From assembly GCF_000731985.1 (NCBI RefSeq), contig NZ_JNCS01000001.1:620001-684000 (forward strand): DNA of 64,000 bases. Reading direction: 5' to 3'. The DNA comes from Natrinema altunense. GTDB lineage: Archaea > Halobacteriota > Halobacteria > Halobacteriales > Natrialbaceae. A model generated the notes under the pieces. It saw only the letters and a list, made by a program, of their open reading frames with translations, did not search any database and was not told the origin of the DNA. Positions 46,686-55,552 of the stretch are shown here, one piece after another. The first letter of the stretch is position 1, and each line of letters starts with the position of its first letter. A program made the translations under genes and the position numbers.

Positions 46686-46699
46686 ACCCGTTGATACGC

Positions 46700-47995
46700 A
46701 TGCGGATGTCCACTGCCGCCACACTCGCCCTCGCGGTCCTCCTCGCTACGACCACGCTGGGGGCAGTGGCCGCAACGCCGTCGGGTCAGTCCCACCCGAC
46801 GGACGCGCGGTCCCCGCCAGCGCCCTCCCCACCCGTCTCCGCCCTCGAGTCGCCGACCGCCACCCCGGCCGCAGTCACACCGCCTTCGCTCGAGCGACCC
46901 GACACCCGGCAGATCATCAGCGTTCGAATCACCGAGTCCGGGAACGCGGAATGGACGATCGAGAGTCGATTTCGTCTGACGAACGATACCGATGCACAAA
47001 CGTTCGACGAGTACGCCGACGCGGTCGTCTCGGGACGCCGAGACGCGCCGTACGACCCTCGATTGTTCACGCGATACGCGGATCTCGTGTCCGAATCGAC
47101 CGGGCGCGAGATGTCGGTCGAGAACGAAGGGTGGGACGACCCCCGAATCGAAGAGCGCGACCCCGAGTCGGATCAGGGCTCGGACGGGACGGCTGATCGG
47201 ATCGGTGTCATCTCCTACTCGTTTACGTGGACGAACTTCATCACCGTCGACGGGGATCGGATTCACGTCGGCGATTCGTTCCAGGCGGCTGATCAGAACG
47301 TGATCCAGACGCTGGGAGCCGGTCAGCGCCTCGTCGTCGAACCACCGCCGAACTACGACGTCGTCGACGCACCGACGGGGATGGAAGGTGGTGCGCTCGT
47401 CTGGGACGGCCCCCACGAGTTCGGCCCGGACGGTCTCCAGATCACGATTCTCCCGGGTGCCGGTCAGGGCTCGCCACTCTTTTTGGGCGGCGGCTGGCTG
47501 CTCGCCGCCGTTCTCGGCCTCGTGATCGTCGTCGGTGGCGCCGTGTATCTGCTCACGCAACGAACGCTCGACGTCCCGATTTCGGCCGAACGCCTCTCGT
47601 CGCTCGGCATCCTTGCGAGACTCGGCGAGGATACCGGAGACGACCGCGAGACCGCGACAGCCGACCGAGCCGGCGGTTCCGAAGCGGTCGCGTCCGCGGC
47701 GGCCGACCCGGCCACCGACGGCCCCGAACCGGGTACCCACCTCGAGTTCGAGGAGTCGGTCGAGGACGAGATCGACCCCGAACTGTTGAGCGACGAGGAG
47801 CGCGTCCTCCGCTTGCTCAAACAGAACGGCGGCCGGATGAAACAGGGAACGATCGTCACCGAGACCGGCTGGTCGAACGCCAAGGTCTCCCAACTGCTCT
47901 CGAAGATGGCCGACGACGACGAGATCGAGAAGCTCAGGATCGGCCGGGAGAACCTCATTACGTTACCGGGCGTCGACCCGACCGAGATCGACTGA
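46700..47995 (+). CDS. Membrane-anchored winged-helix regulator with exported sensor domain
   Basis: 431 residues from the ATG at 46700 (46706 also possible). A Sec signal (about 3-25) leads to a Pro/Thr-rich stretch and an exported beta-rich domain of about 180 residues. One TM (about 260-287) is followed by an acidic cytoplasmic linker and a C-terminal winged helix (about 365-428) with DEERVLRLLKQNGGRMKQGTI and SNAKVSQLLSKMADD. The layout, outside sensor plus inside HTH in one chain, is a one-component transmembrane regulator of a type frequent in haloarchaea (DUF7343/DUF7345, from memory). It is divergent from a secreted protein over several symmetric DNA elements. Confidence 0.82.
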   Translation: MRMSTAATLALAVLLATTTLGAVAATPSGQSHPTDARSPPAPSPPVSALESPTATPAAVTPPSLERPDTRQIISVRITESGNAEWTIESRFRLTNDTDAQTFDEYADAVVSGRRDAPYDPRLFTRYADLVSESTGREMSVENEGWDDPRIEERDPESDQGSDGTADRIGVISYSFTWTNFITVDGDRIHVGDSFQAADQNVIQTLGAGQRLVVEPPPNYDVVDAPTGMEGGALVWDGPHEFGPDGLQITILPGAGQGSPLFLGGGWLLAAVLGLVIVVGGAVYLLTQRTLDVPISAERLSSLGILARLGEDTGDDRETATADRAGGSEAVASAAADPATDGPEPGTHLEFEESVEDEIDPELLSDEERVLRLLKQNGGRMKQGTIVTETGWSNAKVSQLLSKMADDDEIEKLRIGRENLITLPGVDPTEID

Positions 47996-48097
47996 ACCTC
48001 GCGGAGAACGGTCGTTCCGTGGCCGTCACCGAACGTCCAGTCCCGAAACGCACTGCACGCCCGGTCCGACGACCGCTTGCAGTCGGTGCGTGACCGT

Positions 48098-48829
48098 TCA
48101 GTTGGACGTGGCACTCTCGCTCGGCTCCGACTCGTCGGTGGTCGAACTCGAGCCGTCGGTGCCCCCGTCCGGGGCGTACTGGATCTCCCTCCCCACGGCG
48201 TCGTAGATGTCGTCCCAATCCTTGTCCTCGTCCATCAGGAAGACCTCGACGGTCAGCGGGCCAGCACCGAACTCCTCGAGACCGGCCGGCCGAACGTCGA
48301 TGTGATACGTTCCGTTCTCGTCCATTCGAACCTGGTCCGTCCGTTCGACGAGCTTCTGCTCGTCTTCGTTGATCTTGACGAAGAAGTACGGTTCTCCGAT
48401 CACGTCGCCGTGCTCCGGTGGATCGACGGATTCCATACTGGTGTTGGCGACGATCTCGAGGGTGAAGTTCGAGTAGCCGTCACCGTTCGCTGCGGGTTCT
48501 TTGTCGACGAACGTGACGGACCGAATCCGGTCCTCGCGTTTGTCTTCCAGCGGGCGGTTCGGTTCCTCGGGCGGCTGCCACGCCGCGTCTGCAGTGTTAT
48601 CTCCGGCATCCGTGTTCGTGTCGTCGTCGGTTCCGTTCGGGTCGGCGTTGCCGGAGCCGGATTCGATGTCGTCGCGCTCGTCCGCGTCCGCCTCGGTCCC
48701 GTTCAGCGGTTCCGTCTCGGCGTCGGAGCCGGTCGATGGCCCGTCCGCTTGCGAGCCCTCGAGGGCGCTGCACCCGGAGAGTGCCACGAGCAGTGCGACG
48801 GCGACGACAGCGACGGTTCGGAATTGCAT
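48098..48829 (-). CDS. Secreted lipoprotein, acidic
   Basis: 243 residues from the ATG at 48827-48829. The signal sequence ends in the lipobox LSGC, so the protein is lipid-anchored outside. An Asp/Gly/Thr-rich linker of about 75 residues follows, then a folded beta-rich domain (about 95-225) with a VTFVDKEPAANGDGYSNFTL start. There is no recognised catalytic motif. The end is again Ser/Glu-rich. It has no operon partner; its stop is 102 nt from that of the convergent regulator gene. Confidence 0.7.
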   Translation of the reverse strand: MQFRTVAVVAVALLVALSGCSALEGSQADGPSTGSDAETEPLNGTEADADERDDIESGSGNADPNGTDDDTNTDAGDNTADAAWQPPEEPNRPLEDKREDRIRSVTFVDKEPAANGDGYSNFTLEIVANTSMESVDPPEHGDVIGEPYFFVKINEDEQKLVERTDQVRMDENGTYHIDVRPAGLEEFGAGPLTVEVFLMDEDKDWDDIYDAVGREIQYAPDGGTDGSSSTTDESEPSESATSN

Positions 48830-49116
48830 CGTACTCCGGCGTACCGACCCAAGGCGGATTATTACAGCCTCGCTAAGCGTCACCGTCCAGTTCATCCCGG
48901 AAACGGGACGGGGAGGCTTTGAAACGGCCGTATTCTTGCGTTGGCTATTGCGGGACGGTGCTTATACTGTGTAAAACCGTTCCCGTCCGGTCGGTCCGCG
49001 ATCGGGTGCAATCCCGAGCTACGCGCTGCTCCGTCGTCGAGGATTCGATAGCGGCGTTCGCTCGACTGGAATCGTCCACGAAAAAGCCGTTCGGCCGTGC
49101 TGTACGCCCGCAGTAC

Positions 49117-50112
49117 TTAGGCGAGGGGCGTCCGCTCGACCACTTGTCCGTCGTAAGTCGGGTACTGTTCGACGATCTCGCCGTCCTCGAGATCGCCGTC
49201 CTCGATCATCTCCTCCAAGAGCCACCAGGCGACCTCGACGTGGTCGGTTTTGACGGTGTAAAACTCCTCGGGGACGCCGAGGGCTTCGAACTCCGCGGGA
49301 TCGGCGTGGGTCTTGCCGTAGACGAGCGTGCCGTCGTCGGTGACGTCGTCGAACTCGCGGCGAATGTTGCGGGCCATGCGCTTGAGACGGCGGCGATGCT
49401 GGGCCGCGTCCTTGAAGACGGAGGTACAGAAGTAGACCTGCTCGTGGTCGCCCATCACGTCGAGGATCTCCTCGCGGGAGCCGTCGACGGCACTCATGTG
49501 GTCCTCCTTGAGTTCGTACCCCTGTTCCTGCATCCGGCGGTAGTTCCCGTCGCTCATCTCGAACTCGTTGATGTTACAGAACTCGGCCGCGCCCTCGTCC
49601 AGGAACTCGAGGAACTCCGCTTCGGCCCGGATGCCGGGGATTTCGAACGCAGGGGTCAGCCCCTCTTCGCGGGCGATGTGGAGGATATCCTCCCATTCGG
49701 TGCCGTGAAGGTCTCCCCACTGTTCGTAGGGCGGGTGGAACCGGATCTCGTCCAAGCCGGCCTCCGAGAGCCGCCGCATGTTCTCGCGGCCACCGGTGAT
49801 GCCAGTGTAGAGGTGGGTGTGGTGGTCCTCGCCGAACTCGTCTTTGAGGAGCTCGAGGTAGTGACAGGTCCGGCCGAGGGCCTCCTGGGGTTCGCCACCG
49901 GTGATCGACGTCCCAAGCGCGTCCATCCGGTGGGCTTCGGTGAGGACGTCGTCGTCGCTCTCGACGAGCCGTTCGTTGGCGTAGACGTCGGTGACGTTCT
50001 TGCGGTTCTCGCCGAGCGGGCAGTAAAAGCAGTCGCGCTGGTCGCAGTAACCGTAGACGAACAGCACCATTTTCCCACCTTTCGCGCACTGCTCACAGCC
50101 CTTCGAGATCAT
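49117..50112 (-). CDS. Radical SAM protein with CX4CX2C cluster motif
   Basis: 331 residues. The cluster-binding cysteines are Cys23, Cys28 and Cys31 in YCDQRDCFYCPLG, i.e. CX4CX2C instead of the usual CX3CX2C. The TSITGGEPQEA stretch is the SAM-binding GGE motif, so the fold is radical SAM. Cys6 and Cys9 near the start are a further CX2C. The protein resembles the archaeal group COG2108 (related to pyruvate formate-lyase activating enzymes) whose reaction is unknown. A minus-strand TTTTGAGG (about 50135-50142) lies 26 nt before the ATG. It is monocistronic. Confidence 0.85.
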   Translation of the reverse strand: MISKGCEQCAKGGKMVLFVYGYCDQRDCFYCPLGENRKNVTDVYANERLVESDDDVLTEAHRMDALGTSITGGEPQEALGRTCHYLELLKDEFGEDHHTHLYTGITGGRENMRRLSEAGLDEIRFHPPYEQWGDLHGTEWEDILHIAREEGLTPAFEIPGIRAEAEFLEFLDEGAAEFCNINEFEMSDGNYRRMQEQGYELKEDHMSAVDGSREEILDVMGDHEQVYFCTSVFKDAAQHRRRLKRMARNIRREFDDVTDDGTLVYGKTHADPAEFEALGVPEEFYTVKTDHVEVAWWLLEEMIEDGDLEDGEIVEQYPTYDGQVVERTPLA

Positions 50113-50203
50113 TCGAGGGAACGTATCCGCCCGAGCCTCAAAAGCCGTGCGAAATCAGCGGGGCCGAACGACGATATCTGACGGTCGAGTCGCGGCCACA
50201 CAC

Positions 50204-50211
50204 TATTATAT
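50204..50211 (+). promoter_or_regulatory. TATA box of the receiver gene
   Basis: TATTATAT is centred 30 nt before the ATG at 50238, which fits leaderless transcription. Confidence 0.6.
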
Positions 50212-50237
50212 CACGGCGACGGAACGTACCGTATCCA

Positions 50238-50675
50238 ATGTCACCGGGGATTCACGTTCTCTGTATCGACGACGACCCCCACTACCGCGAGTTGACGGCG
50301 ACCGTCCTCGAACGGCGCGACGACGATCTCGTCGTGACGACCGCCGAAACCGGACGCGAAGTGCTGGCGATCGTCGACGGCGAGTGCGATACCGACCCCG
50401 ACCACGGGATCGACTGCGTCGTCAGCGATTACGATATGCCCGGTATGGACGGCCTCGAGTTGTTCGCGGCGATGCAGAACCGGAACCTCGATGTCCCGTT
50501 TATCCTGTTTACGGGGGTCAGGTCCGCGGAGATCGCAGACGAGGTGATCTCGGCCGGCGTCACAGACTACGTCCGGAAAGGGACGGGAACCGGCCAGTAC
50601 GACGAGTTGGCGGCCCGAATCGAAACCGCCGTCGAGAGCCACCGCGCCGACCGCGAGAGCGACCGCGTACGCTGA
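50238..50675 (+). CDS. Stand-alone response regulator receiver domain
   Basis: 145 residues: only a receiver domain. The acidic pair Asp11/Asp12, the phosphorylated Asp64 (VVSDYDMPGMDG), Thr92 and Lys114 are present, so it should accept a phosphoryl group. No output domain follows; most haloarchaeal receivers of this type are fused to PAS/histidine kinase or HalX. The partner kinase is not in the window. The 181 nt downstream hold an open stretch in another frame, so a truncation from a longer protein is possible. Confidence 0.85.
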   Translation: MSPGIHVLCIDDDPHYRELTATVLERRDDDLVVTTAETGREVLAIVDGECDTDPDHGIDCVVSDYDMPGMDGLELFAAMQNRNLDVPFILFTGVRSAEIADEVISAGVTDYVRKGTGTGQYDELAARIETAVESHRADRESDRVR

Positions 50676-50856
50676 CGCGGTCCGCGGCTTGCTCTCCTCG
50701 GCGAGCGAGGGCGACCGCGCGACGTATCAGGTACGGTTTCGGACGCCGGATGGCGGGAAAGCGTTCACGACGGACGAACCGGACTCCTCCCGCTCGCGGC
50801 GGCGTCGATTCCGTCGTCCAGAAGAGGGAAATACCGCGGCGTGCAACCACGAGGCG

Positions 50857-51972
50857 ATGCTGTTGGTCCTCTGTGTCGATCTCGACGACGATCTCGGCCG
50901 CAAGACCGGCTTTTCGACCCCGGTCATCGGCCGCGAGCCCGTCGAAGAGGCGGCCGTCGCCCTCGCGACCGCCGATCCGGAGGACTCGGACGTCAACGTC
51001 ATCTTTCAGGGCTTGCACGTCTACGACGATCTCGCCGACCGCGAGGAAAGCGTCGAGGTCGCCGTCGTCACCGGGAACGATCAGGGCGACGTCAGCGCCA
51101 ACCGCGAAGTCGGCGACGAAGTCGATACCGTCCTCGCGAGCCTCTCGACCGCGGAAGACGTCACTGCCCTCGTGGTCACGGACGGCGCACAGGACGAATC
51201 CGTCATCCCGATCATCCGCTCGCGCGTCCCCATCGACGGCGTCCGGCGAGTCGTCGTCCGACAGGCACAGAACCTGGAGTCGATGTACTACACGATCAAG
51301 CAGGTGTTAGACGACCCCGAAACGCGCGGGACGGTACTCATTCCCCTCGGAATCCTCCTGTTGATCTACCCGCTCGCACTGGTCGGCTCCGTACTGGAGA
51401 TGCCCGGGTTCGTGCTGGGGACAACGTCTGCGTTACTCGGCTTGTACCTCATCTCTCGCGGACTGTGCCTCGGCGATCGACTGGACGCCACCGTCGAACG
51501 CGCCCGCCGCTCGCTGTATGCCGGCCGTACGACGTTGCTGGCGTACGTCGTCGCCGCGGCACTGTTCGTCCTCGGCGGCGTCAGCGGGATGGAGACCCTC
51601 GAGTCGGTGCGTGATTCGACTACGGGGAGCCTCGAAGTGCCAGTCATGCTCGCGGCACTGGTCAACGGTGCGATCCTCTGGTTCGCCGCCGCGGGGCTGA
51701 CCACCAGTCTCGGCCAGATCACCGACGAGTACATCGCCGGCTCGCTCGAGTGGCGCTATCTGAACGCACCATTTTACGTGCTCTCGATCGCGGTCGTCCT
51801 CCACGCGGTGAGCGCGTTCTTCCTCGAGAGAGTCGGGATCACGTATCTCGCGGCGTCACTGACGGCGGGCACGCTGCTCGGGATCGTGAGTACGCTCACG
51901 TTCGCCGTCGCGGAGTCGCGGTTCTCGGACGCGGATCGGGACGACGGACGGCGCGGGGCCGAGCGCGTCTGA
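50857..51972 (+). CDS. DUF373 family membrane protein
   Basis: 371 residues from the ATG at 50857. A cytoplasmic N-terminal domain (about 1-150) begins MLLVLCVDLDDDLGRKTG, the hallmark of archaeal DUF373 proteins, with an NDQGDVSANREVG stretch. Six or seven TM helices follow from about 155. It is conserved across archaea; no function is established. The N-terminal domain resembles a Rossmann-like fold, perhaps binding a nucleotide, which is inference. Confidence 0.85.
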   Translation: MLLVLCVDLDDDLGRKTGFSTPVIGREPVEEAAVALATADPEDSDVNVIFQGLHVYDDLADREESVEVAVVTGNDQGDVSANREVGDEVDTVLASLSTAEDVTALVVTDGAQDESVIPIIRSRVPIDGVRRVVVRQAQNLESMYYTIKQVLDDPETRGTVLIPLGILLLIYPLALVGSVLEMPGFVLGTTSALLGLYLISRGLCLGDRLDATVERARRSLYAGRTTLLAYVVAAALFVLGGVSGMETLESVRDSTTGSLEVPVMLAALVNGAILWFAAAGLTTSLGQITDEYIAGSLEWRYLNAPFYVLSIAVVLHAVSAFFLERVGITYLAASLTAGTLLGIVSTLTFAVAESRFSDADRDDGRRGAERV

Positions 51973-52099
51973 TCCGTACGGTCACTCGGGGCGCTGCTGA
52001 TCGGTTTCGGAACGTCCGCTCGCGTTCGCCGCACCGGAAACCGATCGGCAACAGCATCCGCTGATTGGGGCCGATCAGCCGGCCACCGTCGTCACATAG

Positions 52100-52942
52100 C
52101 TACCGTTCACGCTCGACGACGAATTCGGCGAGATCGAGGAGATACTGTCGTGCGTCGGGATCGGCGACCTCGACCCGATCCAGGGCGTCGATCGCCCGGT
52201 CGGCTTCCTGTCGGGCGCGGGCGTTCGCCTCGCCGGGCGTGAGATCCGTCACCTGAACGACCGACGGGCGCTCCAAGGCGGCGTCGTGGCCGGTCGGCTT
52301 GCCGAGCTCGTCGGGATCGGCGACGGCGTCTAAGACGTCGTCCCTGATCTGGAAGGCGACCCCGACCCGCTCGGCGTACTCGCCGAGCGCCTCGACGGTG
52401 ACGGGATCGGAGTCGGCGGCGATCGCCCCGAGTTCGGCCGCGGCCCGGAACAGCGCACCGGTTTTTCGACGGGCCAACGTCATGTACTCGTCTTCGTTGG
52501 TGGGCTCGGCCGACAGTTCGGTCGCCTCGCCGACACCGAGTTCGACCATCGCTTCGGCGACGACGCGCGTCGCGTCCGGACTCGCGGAAAAGAGGGCGAA
52601 CGCCTCGCCTAACAGTCCGTCGCTTGTAATGATCGCCGGCCCGTGGCCGAACTCGGCCCAGGCGCTGGTCGTTCCGCGTCGCAGTTCCGAGCGGTCGATG
52701 ATGTCGTCGACGACGAGCGAGGCGCTGTGGACGAGTTCGATACCGACGCCGAACTCGACGGCGTCCTCGGCCCGCCCGCCGACCGTCTCACAGGCCAGCA
52801 GCGTTATCATCGGTCGGACGCGCTTGCCGCCCGAGAGCGCAACGTGGCGCAGTTCGTCGCTGAGCGTCTCGGGTTCGACCCCCTCGACTACCTCGACGAG
52901 ACGCTCCTCGATCAGCGCCCGTCGGCGCTCCAGCAGTTCCAT
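52100..52942 (-). CDS. idsA: Polyprenyl diphosphate synthase (GGPP-type)
   Basis: 280 residues from the ATG at 52940-52942 (a GTG at 52945 directly precedes it). It extends allylic diphosphates with isopentenyl diphosphate. The first Asp-rich motif is DDIID (79-83) and the second DDVLD (201-205), both complete, with GGKRVRP (38-44) for substrate binding. The product length (C15/C20) depends on residues before the first motif (HSASLVV), which suggests GGPP for archaeal lipids and carotenoids; that is inference. A chain of about 280 is short for GGPP synthases (normally 320-350), so it may be a paralogue. Confidence 0.87.
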   Translation of the reverse strand: MELLERRRALIEERLVEVVEGVEPETLSDELRHVALSGGKRVRPMITLLACETVGGRAEDAVEFGVGIELVHSASLVVDDIIDRSELRRGTTSAWAEFGHGPAIITSDGLLGEAFALFSASPDATRVVAEAMVELGVGEATELSAEPTNEDEYMTLARRKTGALFRAAAELGAIAADSDPVTVEALGEYAERVGVAFQIRDDVLDAVADPDELGKPTGHDAALERPSVVQVTDLTPGEANARARQEADRAIDALDRVEVADPDARQYLLDLAEFVVERER

Positions 52943-52999
52943 CACCCGCGCTTAGGACGGCGGTGAAAAGTACGTGACGGTTCGACCGTCGATTCGGAC

Positions 53000-55552
53000 C
53001 TACTCGTCGTCGTCGAATCGATTGAAGGTGAACTCGTCGTCCGACGACCCGTCAGCGTCCGCGTCGTCGGCGTCCGACTCGGACCCGGTTTCCGTCTCGT
53101 CCGCTCCGCCTTCGCCGGCATCGCTTCCGTCTCCCGCGTCGGTCACGCCCCGCGTGGCCTCCGTCGATGCTCGGTTGCCGGGTTCGGACTCGGTTTCAGT
53201 CTCGGCCACCGCGTCGGGGTTCCCGTCACGGTGCTCAACTATGTCGTCGCCGTCGATGTCCGTCTCCTCGAACTCGAAGGACATCTCGTGGTCGGACTCG
53301 TACTCATCGATGGAGACGTCTTCCTCGCGGTCGGTTTCGAAGTGATCGAGCGTCTCGCTCAGGTGTGCCGCCTGATCGGCGAGCGAACTCGCGCTCTCGG
53401 ACACTTCCGAGAGGGCGGAGGTCTGCTCTTCGGCAGCCGCCGCGACGCGCTGGGATTCTGCCGCGGTCGACTCGGAGATGTTCGTCGCCGACGAGACCAT
53501 GGCGACGACTTCCTGCGTCGAGGCCGCCTGTTCCTCGGTCGCCGCGGAAATCTCCTGTACGCCGTCGTTGGTCCGATCGGCGTAGTGGGCGATCTCGTCG
53601 AGCGCCTCCGCGGCGTTTTCGACGGAGCCGACGTGTTCCGAGATCCGCTCTGCGGTGCGCTGGACCTCGGTCGCCGTTTCGCTCGTCTGTTCGTCGATCC
53701 GCTCTAATCGCTTTTCGATGTCCTCGGCGGTCGATTTCGTGTCCGCGGCCAACTCCTTGACCTGCGTGGCGACGGCACCGAACCCGGAGCCGTCCTCACC
53801 GCTGTCGCCCCGCGAGGCTTCGATGTTCGCGTTCAGGGCGAGCATGTTCGTTTCGCGGGCGACGTCGGAGATGAACTCGACGAGTTCGTCGACCTGCGCC
53901 ATCTCCTCTTCGAGGTCCTGGATCGCATCGACGGCCTCGGTCGACTCCGATTCGATTACGTGCATTCCGTCGATCGCCTCCTGTGCCGCTTGGCGGCCGA
54001 GCCGTCCCGTTTCGGCCGTCTGCTCCGCGAGGTCGGCGACGTTGTTCGAGGAGGCTGCGATCTCCTCCGTCGTCGTCGACAGGTCGCTCATCTCCTGGTT
54101 GACCGACTGCAGGTTCTGGTTCTGGCGGTCCGCACCGTCCGAAATCGACTGAATCGAATCGGAAACCTGCTGTGATGCCGAGCGAACCTCCTCGGAACTG
54201 GCGGTCACCTGTTCGCTGGCCGCCGCCACCTCGTCGGCGAAGGCCTTGACGTTGGCCGTCGTCTCCTCGAGTTCCTCGAGCATCTCGTTGAACGCGACCG
54301 CGATGTCGGTCATCGCTTCGCTCTCGCTCTCGGGATCGAGCCGCTGGGTCAGGTCGCCGTCGGCACACTCGTCCATCACGCTGCTGAACTCCTCGGCTTT
54401 GGTCTCGAGGTGGCGGTTCATCGATTCGGTCTCCTCGCGGGCCGCTTCCGCCTCCCTGCGGGCGACCTCGGCCGCCTCGATCTGGTTTCGCAACGAGGTA
54501 CGCATGCTGTCGAAGCCGTCGTACAGCCGGCCGATCTCGTCGACGCGGTTCGTCTCGAGATCGACGTCGAGGTTGCCCTCTTCCATCTCGGCCGTCCGGT
54601 CGCGGAGCCGAGTCAGCGGGACGACGGTCTGTCGCCCGAGGACGACGCCGACGGCACCGAGCGCGATGAGGCTCGCGAGTATCATCGTGATGACGTTGGT
54701 CCTGACGTCCTTCGCGACGCCGTAGGCTTGCTCCGCTGGGACGCTCGTGACGGCGACCCACTGGGTGTTACCCACGGGGACGTACGATCGGACGACATCA
54801 CCGTCCTGGTTGAGCGTCATCCGACCGCCGAGGGCAGCCTCGATCGCCCCACTGTCGACCGCGTCGGCGTCGAACGACGCCGAGTCGGCCTTGAAGACGG
54901 TTGCACCGTCGCCGCCGATGATGGCCGTCGAGGCGGACGTGTTCTCCTCGTGGAGTTGGTCGACCTGATACTCGAGGGCGCCGACGATGACGACGGCCCG
55001 ATCGTCGCGGTCGGTGACCGGACTGGCGAAGGCCATCACCTGATCCTCGAGGCTCGGCGACTTGTAGGCCGACTGGGAGTGCCAGACGGACTCGTCGAGT
55101 CCGAGGTTGTCGTCGAAGCCGTCCGTGGCCCACGGTTCCGCCATATCGGCGAACGACTTGCCGCGGTAGGACGCATCCGTGCTCGTGACGATCTCGTTGT
55201 TCTCAGTGTCGACGTAGTGGATGGCACGGACGTCGACGTCCATCCGAGCCTGCTCTTCGACGAGTTTGCCCTGGACCGCCTGCGGATCGCCCTCCCGAAG
55301 GACTGACGAATCGGACGCCGTTCGGGTCTGAACGCGCATCGACTCGACCCAGTTGCTGATCGTATCCGCGTGCGTTTCGGCAGTCGACTCGAGCTGTTCG
55401 TTCGAGTCCGTCCGGACCGTGTCGTTGATCTGGATATGGCTAACCGCCCCGACGCTCCCGATCACGAGCACGACCGCCAGGATCGAGACCACGAACTTCA
55501 GGAGGTACCGCCGCCTGATGAACGACGGAACCAGCGATGCGAGCGACACCAT
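53000..55552 (-). CDS. basT: Transmembrane methyl-accepting transducer, BasT-like
   Basis: 850 residues. TM1 at about 17-40; an outside double-Cache sensor at about 45-275; TM2 at about 285-307; HAMP at about 308-360 and a second HAMP-like helix pair near 390-430. The signalling coiled coil (about 440-730) carries the hairpin tip ETNMLALNANIEASRG. The last 110 residues are a very acidic Asp/Glu/Ser/Gly tail. The gene begins in the last base of the binding-protein stop (TAATG), the arrangement of Halobacterium BasB-BasT, where the binding protein delivers branched-chain amino acids. The symbol is by analogy; the ligand is not proven. Confidence 0.87.
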   Translation of the reverse strand: MVSLASLVPSFIRRRYLLKFVVSILAVVLVIGSVGAVSHIQINDTVRTDSNEQLESTAETHADTISNWVESMRVQTRTASDSSVLREGDPQAVQGKLVEEQARMDVDVRAIHYVDTENNEIVTSTDASYRGKSFADMAEPWATDGFDDNLGLDESVWHSQSAYKSPSLEDQVMAFASPVTDRDDRAVVIVGALEYQVDQLHEENTSASTAIIGGDGATVFKADSASFDADAVDSGAIEAALGGRMTLNQDGDVVRSYVPVGNTQWVAVTSVPAEQAYGVAKDVRTNVITMILASLIALGAVGVVLGRQTVVPLTRLRDRTAEMEEGNLDVDLETNRVDEIGRLYDGFDSMRTSLRNQIEAAEVARREAEAAREETESMNRHLETKAEEFSSVMDECADGDLTQRLDPESESEAMTDIAVAFNEMLEELEETTANVKAFADEVAAASEQVTASSEEVRSASQQVSDSIQSISDGADRQNQNLQSVNQEMSDLSTTTEEIAASSNNVADLAEQTAETGRLGRQAAQEAIDGMHVIESESTEAVDAIQDLEEEMAQVDELVEFISDVARETNMLALNANIEASRGDSGEDGSGFGAVATQVKELAADTKSTAEDIEKRLERIDEQTSETATEVQRTAERISEHVGSVENAAEALDEIAHYADRTNDGVQEISAATEEQAASTQEVVAMVSSATNISESTAAESQRVAAAAEEQTSALSEVSESASSLADQAAHLSETLDHFETDREEDVSIDEYESDHEMSFEFEETDIDGDDIVEHRDGNPDAVAETETESEPGNRASTEATRGVTDAGDGSDAGEGGADETETGSESDADDADADGSSDDEFTFNRFDDDE

